From the NCBI GenBank assembly GCA_045585895.1, contig JAZMZI010000011.1, positions 1 to 64,000 of the forward strand: a stretch of DNA of 64,000 bases, read 5' to 3'. Shown here piece by piece: positions 53,645-62,024 of this stretch. The stretch is from SVTX01 sp045585895. Lineage in GTDB: Bacteria; Bacillota; Clostridia; Oscillospirales; CAG-272. The position numbers and the translations under genes are program-made. Numbering within the stretch: the first letter of the stretch is position 1; each line of letters begins with the position of its first letter. A model generated the notes under the pieces. It ran no database searches, had not been told where the DNA came from, and saw only the letters and a program-made list of their open reading frames with translations.

Positions 53645-56341
53645 ATGGAAAACAGAACTTACGAGATCGTAGACAGCGTGGAGAGCTTGCATGAGGCTCT
53701 TGCCCGTGTAAGAACGGCGCAGAAGAAATTTGCGACCTACACTCAGGAGCAGGTCGACAGGATCTTTTTGGCGGCTGCGTCTGCGGCGGATAAGGCAAGG
53801 ATAAGCCTTGCGAAGCTGGCAGTGGAAGAAACGGGAATGGGTATCATTGAGGATAAGGTGATAAAGAATCACTATGCCGCAGAGTATATCTACAATGCGT
53901 ACAAGGATACCAAGACCTGCGGTGTTATCGAAGAGGATAAGGCTTTCGGTATCACGAAGATAGCGGAGCCTATCGGCGTGGTTGCCGCAGTTATTCCTAC
54001 CACGAATCCTACTTCTACCGCGATCTTTAAGTGCTTATTGGCACTTAAGACCCGTAACGCGATCATAATCAGCCCTCACCCCAGAGCCAAGAGAGCTACT
54101 ATTGCGGCGGCAAAGCTGGTTCTTGAAGCGGCGGTTGCGGCGGGCGCTCCCGAAGGGATCATCGATTGGATAGATATTCCTTCTCTTGAAATGACTAACA
54201 CCGTAATGAGGGAAGCCGATATAATCCTTGCTACAGGAGGTCCCGGAATGGTCAAGGCGGCGTATTCCTCGGGAAAGCCCGCTCTCGGTGTCGGCGCAGG
54301 CAATACCCCCGCGATCATCGACGACACGGCGGATATTCTTCTTGCGGTCAACTCGATCATTCACTCCAAGACCTTTGATAACGGTATGATCTGCGCGTCG
54401 GAGCAGTCGGTTATCGTTCTTGAAAATATATACGACACGGTAAAGGCGGAATTTGCCGCAAGAGGATGCTACTTCCTTGATCCCGCCGAGACCGAAAAGG
54501 TCAGAAAGACTATTATCATCAACGGTGCGCTCAACGCGAAGATCGTTGGTCAGAAAGCGGCAAAAATAGCAGAGCTTGCGGGAGTTTCGGTTCCCGTGGG
54601 CACGAAGATACTTATCGGTGAAGTAGAGAGTGTAGAGCTTTCCGAAGAATTTGCTCACGAAAAGCTTTCCCCCGTACTTGCTATGTACCGAGCAAAGAGC
54701 TTTGACGACGCCCTCGATAAGGCAGACGTTCTCGTTGCGGACGGTGGTTACGGACACACCTCCTCGGTCTATCTCAACGAGACTACCGAAACCGAAAAGC
54801 TTGCTAAATTCTCGGCTCGTATGAAGACCTGCCGTATTCTCGTTAATACTCCCTCCGCACACGGCGGTATCGGAGACCTTTACAACTTCAGACTCGCTCC
54901 CTCGCTCACTTTGGGATGCGGAAGCTGGGGCGGTAACAGCGTTTCCGAAAACGTAGGTGTCAAGCACCTCTTAAACATTAAGACAGTAGCCGAGAGGAGA
55001 GAAAATATGCTTTGGTTCAGATCCCCCGAGAAAATATATATCAAGAAGGGTTGCCTTCCCGTAGCGCTGGATGAGCTTCGCTCTGTCAGAGGCGCGAAAA
55101 AGGCATTCATCGTAACCGACACGTTTCTTTATGAGAACGGTTACACCAAGCCCATCACTGACAAGCTTGACGAGATGGGTATTCAGCACACTACGTTCTG
55201 GAGCGTTCAGCCCGATCCCACTCTTGCAAACGCTATGGAGGGCGCGGCTCAGATGAGAGCCTTTAAGCCCGATACTATCATAGCGCTGGGCGGTGGCTCG
55301 GCTATGGACGCGGGAAAGATCATGTGGGTGCTTTACGAGCATCCCGAAGCAGACTTTATGGATATGGCAATGAGATTTATTGATATCCGTAAGAGAGTCT
55401 ATACTTTTCCCAAGATGGGTGAGAAGGCGTACTTTATTGCAATCCCCACCTCGGCAGGCACGGGTTCAGAGGTCACGCCCTTCGCAGTAATTACCGATGA
55501 AAAGACCGGCGTTAAATATCCTCTTGCCGACTACGAGCTTCTTCCCAATATGGCGATCATTGATACCGATTTTCATATGTCGGCTCCCAAGGGGCTTACC
55601 GCCGCTTCGGGTATCGACGCAGTAACTCACGCAGTTGAGGCGTATGCCGCAATGCTTGCCACCGACTACACCGACGGGCTTGCGATTCAGGCTCTCAAGA
55701 ATATCTTCAAGTATCTTCCCAGAGCTTACGATAACGGTCAGGCCGACGTGGAGGCAAGAGAGAAGATGGCTAACGCGGCAACTATTGCGGGTATGGCGTT
55801 CGCAAACGCATTCCTCGGTGTATGTCACTCTATGGCTCATAAGCTCGGCGCGTTCCACCATCTGCCTCACGGAGTTGCCAACGCTCTTATGATCGAGGAG
55901 GTACTTCGCTTCAACGCAAGCGAGGCTCCCGCGAAGATGGGTACGTTCTCACAGTACGATCATCCTCATACTCTTGAGAGATACGCCGAGATAGCAGACG
56001 CGCTTTGTCTTGGCGGTAACACAAACGAAGAAAAGCTTGAAAACCTTATTAAGGCAATAAACGATCTGAAGGCTCGCGTTGGAATCAAGGCGACCATCAA
56101 GGATTACGGCGTCGATGAATCCGACTTTCTTGCCCGTCTCGACGATATGGTAGAGCAGGCATTCGACGATCAGTGTACGGGTGCCAATCCCCGTTATCCC
56201 CTTATGAGTGAGATCCGTCAGATGTACCTAAACGCGTACTACGGAGATCATTTTACCGAGCAGGAGATGCCCGACAGAGATATTATAAGCGTTGAAGTCG
56301 ATGCAGTCAAGGCTCCCTACCTCAAGGGCAAAAAGTCGTAA
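53645..56341 (+). CDS. adhE: Bifunctional acetaldehyde-CoA/alcohol dehydrogenase AdhE
   Basis: An 898-residue fusion that reduces acetyl-CoA to acetaldehyde and then ethanol, oxidising two NADH. The N-terminal aldehyde dehydrogenase part has PTTNPTSTAIFK and the thiol Cys250 in NGMICASEQS. The C-terminal iron alcohol dehydrogenase has GGGSAMDAGK, TSAGTGSEVTPFAV and the metal His region HSMAHKLGAFHHLPHG. CAGGAGG precedes the ATG. First gene of the redox block; the adhE leader (53535-53644) is GC-rich with a small GTCC/GGAC hairpin near 53575-53586. Confidence 0.97.
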   Translation: MENRTYEIVDSVESLHEALARVRTAQKKFATYTQEQVDRIFLAAASAADKARISLAKLAVEETGMGIIEDKVIKNHYAAEYIYNAYKDTKTCGVIEEDKAFGITKIAEPIGVVAAVIPTTNPTSTAIFKCLLALKTRNAIIISPHPRAKRATIAAAKLVLEAAVAAGAPEGIIDWIDIPSLEMTNTVMREADIILATGGPGMVKAAYSSGKPALGVGAGNTPAIIDDTADILLAVNSIIHSKTFDNGMICASEQSVIVLENIYDTVKAEFAARGCYFLDPAETEKVRKTIIINGALNAKIVGQKAAKIAELAGVSVPVGTKILIGEVESVELSEEFAHEKLSPVLAMYRAKSFDDALDKADVLVADGGYGHTSSVYLNETTETEKLAKFSARMKTCRILVNTPSAHGGIGDLYNFRLAPSLTLGCGSWGGNSVSENVGVKHLLNIKTVAERRENMLWFRSPEKIYIKKGCLPVALDELRSVRGAKKAFIVTDTFLYENGYTKPITDKLDEMGIQHTTFWSVQPDPTLANAMEGAAQMRAFKPDTIIALGGGSAMDAGKIMWVLYEHPEADFMDMAMRFIDIRKRVYTFPKMGEKAYFIAIPTSAGTGSEVTPFAVITDEKTGVKYPLADYELLPNMAIIDTDFHMSAPKGLTAASGIDAVTHAVEAYAAMLATDYTDGLAIQALKNIFKYLPRAYDNGQADVEAREKMANAATIAGMAFANAFLGVCHSMAHKLGAFHHLPHGVANALMIEEVLRFNASEAPAKMGTFSQYDHPHTLERYAEIADALCLGGNTNEEKLENLIKAINDLKARVGIKATIKDYGVDESDFLARLDDMVEQAFDDQCTGANPRYPLMSEIRQMYLNAYYGDHFTEQEMPDRDIISVEVDAVKAPYLKGKKS

Positions 56342-56359
56342 ATCAAGGAGGAAAGAGAA

Positions 56360-57109
56360 ATGAAACTTGACAGAGTAATTGCAGTAAGAAATAATAAGAC
56401 CGTTTATCGCGACGGTGACAGATGCGTTAAGGTGTTTAACGCAGAGTATTCCAAGGCTGACGTGCTTAACGAGGCCCTCAATCAGGCGAGGATCGAAGAG
56501 ACGGGACTCAATATTCCCAAGGTACTTGAGGTCACTATGATCGACGGCAAGTGGGCTATCGTTTCGGAGTATATAAAGGGCAAAACTCTCGCTCAGCTTA
56601 TTGCTGAGGATCCCGAAAAGAAAGAAGAATATATTGATCTTCTCGTTGACATACAGATGACGGTCCACGGAAAGACCTGCCCCCTCCTTAACAAGCTTAA
56701 GGACAAGATGAGCCGCAAGATCGCAGAAACCGATTTCGACGCCACTACAAGATACGATCTTCATACCCGTCTTGAAGGTATGCCCAAGCACACCAAGGTC
56801 TGCCACGGAGACTTTAATCCCTCGAATATCATAATTGCCGAGGACGGCACGCCCTATATTCTCGACTGGTCGCACGCTACTCAAGGTAACGCATCTGCAG
56901 ACGTAGCGCGCACGTATCTTTTGTTTTGGCTCAACGGCGATACGGAGGGAGCGGAGTTTTATCTTAATCTCTTCTGCAAAAAGAGCGATACCGCAAAGCA
57001 GTACGTTCAGAAGTGGATGCCTATCGTAGCCGCGTCTCAGTCGGTCAAGGGCAACGAAAAGGAAAGAGAATTGCTTTCAAGCTGGGTAGGCGTTGTAGAT
57101 TATCAGTAA
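56360..57109 (+). CDS. Aminoglycoside phosphotransferase-fold kinase in the hydrogenase block
   Basis: A 249-residue protein-kinase-like-fold enzyme. The catalytic loop is VCHGDFNPSNIII (HGDxxxxN) and the metal motif LDWSHATQGN, with KVFNAEYSKAD and VSEYIKGKTLAQLI in the N-lobe. APH fold does not imply drug resistance: its position right after adhE and before a sensory hydrogenase suggests a protein or metabolite kinase that acts with the phosphatase at 59379. AGGAGG precedes the ATG, 18 nt after adhE. Confidence 0.8.
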   Translation: MKLDRVIAVRNNKTVYRDGDRCVKVFNAEYSKADVLNEALNQARIEETGLNIPKVLEVTMIDGKWAIVSEYIKGKTLAQLIAEDPEKKEEYIDLLVDIQMTVHGKTCPLLNKLKDKMSRKIAETDFDATTRYDLHTRLEGMPKHTKVCHGDFNPSNIIIAEDGTPYILDWSHATQGNASADVARTYLLFWLNGDTEGAEFYLNLFCKKSDTAKQYVQKWMPIVAASQSVKGNEKERELLSSWVGVVDYQ

Positions 57110-57129
57110 TTAAGGTAAGATCACGGGAA

Positions 57130-57158
57130 GCTCAGAACCATTCGGAAGGGTTTTGAGC
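57130..57158 (+). other. Intercistronic hairpin without T-run
   Basis: GCTCAGAACC (57130-57139) pairs with GGTTTTGAGC (57149-57158), one GU pair. No U-tract follows, so it is more likely an mRNA stability or processing element than a terminator. Confidence 0.45.
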
Positions 57159-57192
57159 CGTTCTCGCAAAATACATAGAAAGAGGAAAAGTT

Positions 57193-57435
57193 ATGATTAA
57201 AATTACGGTTTGTATTGGAAGCTCTTGCCATATCAAGGGCTCCCGTCAGGTAGTAGCACAGCTTCAGGATCTTATAGCGGAACATGCCCTTTCGGAGAAG
57301 GTAGAGCTTGGCGGAACCTTCTGCATGGGCAACTGTCAGAGCGGCGTTTGCGTTACGGTAGACGACAAATTCTGTTCGGTCACTCCCGAAACCGTTAACG
57401 AGTTCTTTGAGCGCGAAGTTTTGGCGAGGGTATAA
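57193..57435 (+). CDS. Small thioredoxin-like [2Fe-2S] protein 1
   Basis: An 80-residue protein of the NuoE/ferredoxin thioredoxin-fold type: CIGSSCHIKGS at the N-terminus and FCMGNCQSGVCVTVDD later provide a four-Cys [2Fe-2S] site. It is likely a soluble electron carrier or hydrogenase subunit. GAGGAAAAG precedes the ATG. It is followed two bases later by a paralogue, then by the sensory hydrogenase. Confidence 0.88.
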   Translation: MIKITVCIGSSCHIKGSRQVVAQLQDLIAEHALSEKVELGGTFCMGNCQSGVCVTVDDKFCSVTPETVNEFFEREVLARV

Positions 57436-57437
57436 GT

Positions 57438-57701
57438 ATGATTTTCGTTCAGATCTGCGTTGGCTCGTCCTGTCACCTTAAAGGCTCACAGGAGATAGTC
57501 GAGCTGATGGAGAGCGCAATAAAGGAGTATAATATCGAGGACGAGGTAGTTCTTTCGGGTAGCTTTTGCATCGGAAAGTGTAACCGTGTCGGCGTGACCG
57601 TTCAGGTCGACGATGAAGTGCACGTCGGTGTCACAAAAGAGAATTTCAGGGAGTTCTTCAAGAAGAACATACTTGAAGCTATAGAAAAAGAAGGGGTTTG
57701 A
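57438..57701 (+). CDS. Small thioredoxin-like [2Fe-2S] protein 2
   Basis: An 87-residue paralogue of the preceding gene, with CVGSSCHLKGS and FCIGKCNRVGVTVQVDD. The last cysteine of copy 1 (VCVTV) is replaced (VGVTV) but the CVGSSC and CIGKC ligands remain. The two copies likely arose by duplication and may serve two different partners. Ends five bases before the HydS ATG. Confidence 0.88.
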   Translation: MIFVQICVGSSCHLKGSQEIVELMESAIKEYNIEDEVVLSGSFCIGKCNRVGVTVQVDDEVHVGVTKENFREFFKKNILEAIEKEGV

Positions 57702-57706
57702 CGGTT

Positions 57707-59386
57707 ATGGCAAATTGCTTGACTTTAAAAAAATCAAACTGCAAAAACTGCTATAAGTGTATTCGACACTGCCCCGTAAAAGCGATACGTTTTTCGGGAA
57801 ATCAGGCTCATATTATAGGTAACGAGTGCATTTTGTGCGGCCACTGTTTCGTGGTTTGCCCTCAAAATGCCAAGGAGATAGTGGACGGCACAGAAAAGGC
57901 AAGAGTTTTGCTTCAAGGGGGCGCCCCTGTTGTCGTTAGCCTTGCGCCTTCATTTATAGCTAATTATGACGGCATTGGAATTGAATCTATGCGCCGCGCG
58001 TTGAAAAAACTTGGATTTTTCGATGTTGAGGAGACCGCTATCGGAGCGACGATCGTAAAAAGCGAATATGAGCGTATGCTGCTTGAAGAGGAGAGAGACG
58101 TAATTATATCCTCGTGCTGCCATTCCGTGAATCTGCTTATCCAAAAGCATCATCCCGCTTGCTTGCCTTATCTTGCCGACGTTATGTCGCCAATGCAGGC
58201 GCATTGTGACGACATCAAGAGAAGGATCCCCAACGCCAAGACCGTGTTTATAGGTCCTTGCGTGGCGAAAAAGGATGAAGCCGAGTACTACGAGGGAATC
58301 GTTGACGCGGTGCTGACGTTCGAAGAGCTTACCAATTGGTTAAAAGCCGAGAAGATCGAGCTTGAAAGGGAAATGGATAATACTCCCGAAAGCAGAGCAA
58401 GGTTTTTCCCTACTACGGGCGGAGTCCTTAAGACTATGGCGCAGAATGCTCAAGGCTATACCTATATCGCCATTGACGGCGTTGAAAACTGTATTTCTGC
58501 TTTAAAAGACATAGAAAGCGGTAAGATACATAAGTGCTTTATCGAAATGTCTGCCTGCGCGGGAAGCTGTATAGGCGGTCCCGTTATGGAGAAGTATCAC
58601 AGCACATCCCCCATCAAGGATTATATAATCGTTTCCGAATATGCGGGTGAGCGTGATTTTGAAGTGGAGCAGCCCGCTCATATGAATTTGAAAAAGAATT
58701 TCACGGCAATAGAGCATAAGCTGGCTCAACCTTCCGAGGAGGAGATAGCGTCAGCGCTCCGCCAGATGGGCAAATTTAAGGAATCCGACGAATTGAATTG
58801 CGGTACCTGCGGTTACAATTCCTGCCGTGAAAAGGCAATAGCCATTATTCAGGGTAAGGCGGAAAGCTCAATGTGTCTGCCTAACCTCCTTGATAAAGCC
58901 GAAAGTTTTTCCGATACCATCGTTAAGAATACCCCCTACGGACTTATCGTTCTTAATGAGAATCTCGAGGTTCAGCAGATCAATAACTCCGCGTGCAAGA
59001 TAATGAATATCCGCTCTTCCTCCGACGTTTTGGGTGAGCCCGTCATTCGCATCCTTGACCCCGCCGTTTTCGCGCAGGTCAAAAACAGTGGAAGAAGCGT
59101 GCGAGACAGACGCACCTATCTTGCCGAATATAAGAAATATATCGAGCAGACGGTGGTATACGACCCGGATTCTCATATGCTGGTCGGAATTATGCGTGAC
59201 ATTACCGACGAAGAGGCAGAGAGAGAAAAGAAGGCGAGACTTAATATGCATACCGTTGAGGTTGCGGATACCGTAGTTGAGAAGCAGATGAGGATAGTTC
59301 AGGAGATCGCGTCACTTCTCGGTGAGACCGCCGCTGAGACCAAGATCGCTTTGACGAAGCTGAAGGAGTCTATTGCCGATGAATGA
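57707..59386 (+). CDS. hydS: Sensory [FeFe] hydrogenase with PAS domain (HydS type, group C)
   Basis: A 559-residue protein. Two [4Fe-4S] motifs (CKNCYKCIRHCP, CILCGHCFVVCP) precede an H-cluster domain with divergent motifs: L1 SSCCHSV (about 137), L2 GPCVAKKDEA, L3 EMSACAGSCIGGP. A four-Cys cluster module (CGTCGYNSCREKA, then CLP) leads to a PAS domain (about 405-500) and a helical output region. Group C enzymes are thought to sense H2 rather than make it. The start is ATG 57707, not the in-frame TTG 57698. The phosphatase start overlaps its stop by eight bases. Confidence 0.9.
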   Translation: MANCLTLKKSNCKNCYKCIRHCPVKAIRFSGNQAHIIGNECILCGHCFVVCPQNAKEIVDGTEKARVLLQGGAPVVVSLAPSFIANYDGIGIESMRRALKKLGFFDVEETAIGATIVKSEYERMLLEEERDVIISSCCHSVNLLIQKHHPACLPYLADVMSPMQAHCDDIKRRIPNAKTVFIGPCVAKKDEAEYYEGIVDAVLTFEELTNWLKAEKIELEREMDNTPESRARFFPTTGGVLKTMAQNAQGYTYIAIDGVENCISALKDIESGKIHKCFIEMSACAGSCIGGPVMEKYHSTSPIKDYIIVSEYAGERDFEVEQPAHMNLKKNFTAIEHKLAQPSEEEIASALRQMGKFKESDELNCGTCGYNSCREKAIAIIQGKAESSMCLPNLLDKAESFSDTIVKNTPYGLIVLNENLEVQQINNSACKIMNIRSSSDVLGEPVIRILDPAVFAQVKNSGRSVRDRRTYLAEYKKYIEQTVVYDPDSHMLVGIMRDITDEEAEREKKARLNMHTVEVADTVVEKQMRIVQEIASLLGETAAETKIALTKLKESIADE

Positions 59387-60551
59387 TCTTTGTGCAGATA
59401 TAGGATATAAAAGCATCAATCACGTTGGCGAGGAGCTTTGCGGAGACCACGTTGACGTGGTTGAGGAAAACGAAAATTCCACCGTTATCGTTCTGGCGGA
59501 TGGACTTGGTTCGGGAGTTAAGGCGAGTATTCTCTCAACGCTGACTTCAAAGATCATTTCCACCATGATGGCGGCGGGACTTCCCATTGAAGAGTGCGTT
59601 GCGACTATCGCGGCAACTCTGCCCGTGTGCTCGGTTCGCGGAGTGGCGTATTCGACGTTTACCATCATTCATCTTCTCAACAACGAAATAGCCGAGATCA
59701 TCCAGTACGATAACCCCCACGTTATCGTTATAAGAGATCTTGAGGTATACGATTATCCCAAGACCGAAATGAATATCGGCGGTAAGAAGATATATAAATC
59801 CACCGTGAGATTGCAGGAAGACGACGTGTTTATTGCCATGAGCGACGGCTGTCCTCACGCGGGCATGGGTGCGAAATACAATTTCGGATGGAAGAGAGAG
59901 GATATTGCCGACTATATGGTTGCCTGCGTTGCGGGCGGATATACCGCAAAGAACCTTTCGACTATGTTAGTGGACGAGTGCGATAATCTGTACGGTCATA
60001 AGCCGGGAGACGATACCACCGCCTGCGTTGTCAAGATCCGAAAGAGAGAGCCGATGAACATACTTTTCGGTCCTCCCTCAAACCGCGACGATGCAAACAG
60101 AATGATGTCGCTGTTCTTCTCGAAAGAGGGAAAGCATATTATCTGCGGAGGCACGACCTCGTCTATTGCCGCTAAATATCTTGGCAAGCCTCTTCGCGCA
60201 AGTCTAAGCTTTGAGCGAAGCGACGTTCCCCCTATTGCTACGCTTGAGGGTGTCGATCTCGTTACTGAGGGCGTTATTACTATGAATAAGGTCATCCAGT
60301 ACGCCAAGGACTATCTCGGAGAGAACGAGCTTTACGAGGAATGGAGCTTCAGAAAAGACGGAGCCTCGCTTATCAGCAGACTTCTTTTCGAAGAAGCGAC
60401 GGATATTAACTTTTACGTTGGAAGGGCGGTCAACCCCGCTCACCAGAATCCCGATCTTCCCATTAACTTCAATATAAAGATGAATCTCGTTGAGGAGCTT
60501 TCAGATTGTTTGAAAAAGATGGGTAAGAGGATCAAGGTCAGTTATTTTTAA
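59379..60551 (+). CDS. SpoIIE/PP2C-type phosphatase coupled to HydS
   Basis: A 390-residue protein. Metal-binding motifs GDHVDVV, VLADGLGSGVKAS, AMSDGCPHAG and KPGDDTTACVVK form the PP2C core (about residues 1-225). The remaining 165 residues (NILFGPPSNRDDANRMMSLF onward) are an unassigned domain. No transmembrane segment. The ATG (59379) overlaps the hydS stop, indicating coupled synthesis and probably a complex. A Ser/Thr phosphatase output for the H2 sensor is the simplest reading. Confidence 0.88.
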   Translation: MNDLCADIGYKSINHVGEELCGDHVDVVEENENSTVIVLADGLGSGVKASILSTLTSKIISTMMAAGLPIEECVATIAATLPVCSVRGVAYSTFTIIHLLNNEIAEIIQYDNPHVIVIRDLEVYDYPKTEMNIGGKKIYKSTVRLQEDDVFIAMSDGCPHAGMGAKYNFGWKREDIADYMVACVAGGYTAKNLSTMLVDECDNLYGHKPGDDTTACVVKIRKREPMNILFGPPSNRDDANRMMSLFFSKEGKHIICGGTTSSIAAKYLGKPLRASLSFERSDVPPIATLEGVDLVTEGVITMNKVIQYAKDYLGENELYEEWSFRKDGASLISRLLFEEATDINFYVGRAVNPAHQNPDLPINFNIKMNLVEELSDCLKKMGKRIKVSYF

Positions 60552-60568
60552 AGCAAAAGGAGACAATA

Positions 60569-61999
60569 ATGCGTAAGTTTGATACTAAAGTACAGCATTT
60601 GAAATATAAGGTTTTGCGTGAGGTCGCACGCCTTGCGTGGGAAGATAAGCTGCTTGAGAACGTTATGGATATTCCCGAAAAGCTTGCGCCCGGTAAGGAG
60701 CCTACAGTGCGCTGCTGCGTATACAAGGAGAGAGCGATCCTCGGAGAGCGAGTAAAGCTCGCCATGGGCGGTGATAAAAATAACCCAAACATTATCGAGG
60801 TTATTGATATTGCGTGTGATGAGTGTCCTGTTGGAGGATTTGAGGTTACCAACGCTTGCCGCGGCTGTCTTGCTCACCGTTGCGAGGATGTCTGCCGTTT
60901 TGGTGCTATCACCTTCGATCACAATCACGTAGCGCATATAGATAAGTCCAAATGTAAGGAGTGCGGTGCTTGCGCAAAGGTCTGCCCCTATACGGCGATA
61001 GTCAGCCGCAAGCGTCCTTGCCAGAACGCTTGTAAGGTAAAAGCAATATCCATGAATGAGGATAAGGCGGCAGCAATCGATAACTCCAAGTGTATCCAGT
61101 GCGGAGCTTGTGTTTATCAGTGTCCCTTCGGCGCGATCACTGATAAGTCCTTTATGCTTAACGCTATTGATATTCTCAAAAAGAGTGAGCGTAATACGCG
61201 CGGAGGCAATTATAAGGTATATGCGGTTGTAGCTCCTTCAATATCCAGCCAGTTCTCCTATGCGAAACTCGGTCAGGTAATAACGGGACTTAAAAAGCTT
61301 GGTTTCCACGACGTTATTGAAGCGGCTCTCGGTGCGGACATGGTAGCTATGGAGGAGGCTAAGGAGCTTTCCGAAAAGGGACTTCTCACAAGCTCTTGCT
61401 GTCCCGCGTTCGTTCAGTATATCAAGTCTGCTTTCCCAAATCTTGTAGATCATATTTCTCACAATATGTCGCCTATGGCGGTTCTTGCAAAATATATTAA
61501 GGAAACAACGCCCAATTCCAAGGTTATATTTATTGGTCCTTGCACTGCGAAGAAGGCAGAGGCTCAGCTTGAGAATGTTAAGCCTTACGTCGATGCCGTG
61601 CTTACCTTTGAAGAGCTTCAGGCTCTCTTTGACAGCCGTGATTTTGACCTCTCTGCCTTTGAGGAAGGCGTGCTTGATAACGCATCCTACTTTGGACGTA
61701 TCTTCGCAAGAAGCGGAGGACTTACCGATGCGGCTGCACAGGCTATGAAGGAGCAGAATATCGACTTTGAAATCAAGCCCGTGGTTTGTGACGGAATAGA
61801 GGCGTGTCGTATGGCGCTCCTTAAACTCAGCAAGGGTGCGCTTGACGGCAACTTTATAGAGGGTATGGCATGTATCGGCGGTTGTATCGGCGGTGCGGGA
61901 TGCCTCACTCACGGTGAAAAGAATAAGGCTGAGGTCGATAAATACGGCAGAGAGGCACTTGAAAAGAATATCAGCGATGCTATTTCGCTGTTAAAATAA
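60569..61999 (+). CDS. Group B [FeFe] hydrogenase
   Basis: A 476-residue monomeric hydrogenase. Ferredoxin-like motifs CRGCLAHRCEDVCRFGAI, CKECGACAKVCPY and CIQCGACVYQCPF precede an H-cluster domain with TSSCCPAFVQYI (about residue 277), GPCTAKKAEAQ and EGMACIGGCIGGAGC. Spelling of the motifs matches group B enzymes of Clostridia, which likely couple H2 and ferredoxin. AAAGGAGAC precedes the ATG. Between the sensor's phosphatase and an alcohol dehydrogenase, it is a probable target of their regulation. Confidence 0.9.
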   Translation: MRKFDTKVQHLKYKVLREVARLAWEDKLLENVMDIPEKLAPGKEPTVRCCVYKERAILGERVKLAMGGDKNNPNIIEVIDIACDECPVGGFEVTNACRGCLAHRCEDVCRFGAITFDHNHVAHIDKSKCKECGACAKVCPYTAIVSRKRPCQNACKVKAISMNEDKAAAIDNSKCIQCGACVYQCPFGAITDKSFMLNAIDILKKSERNTRGGNYKVYAVVAPSISSQFSYAKLGQVITGLKKLGFHDVIEAALGADMVAMEEAKELSEKGLLTSSCCPAFVQYIKSAFPNLVDHISHNMSPMAVLAKYIKETTPNSKVIFIGPCTAKKAEAQLENVKPYVDAVLTFEELQALFDSRDFDLSAFEEGVLDNASYFGRIFARSGGLTDAAAQAMKEQNIDFEIKPVVCDGIEACRMALLKLSKGALDGNFIEGMACIGGCIGGAGCLTHGEKNKAEVDKYGREALEKNISDAISLLK

Positions 62000-62024
62000 T
62001 TAATATAAAAAAGGAGATTTTGAA

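Noticed and set aside
56360..57109. Aminoglycoside resistance gene
   Set aside because: Only the kinase fold is shared; the context is fermentation and hydrogenase genes, and no resistance or mobile context is present.
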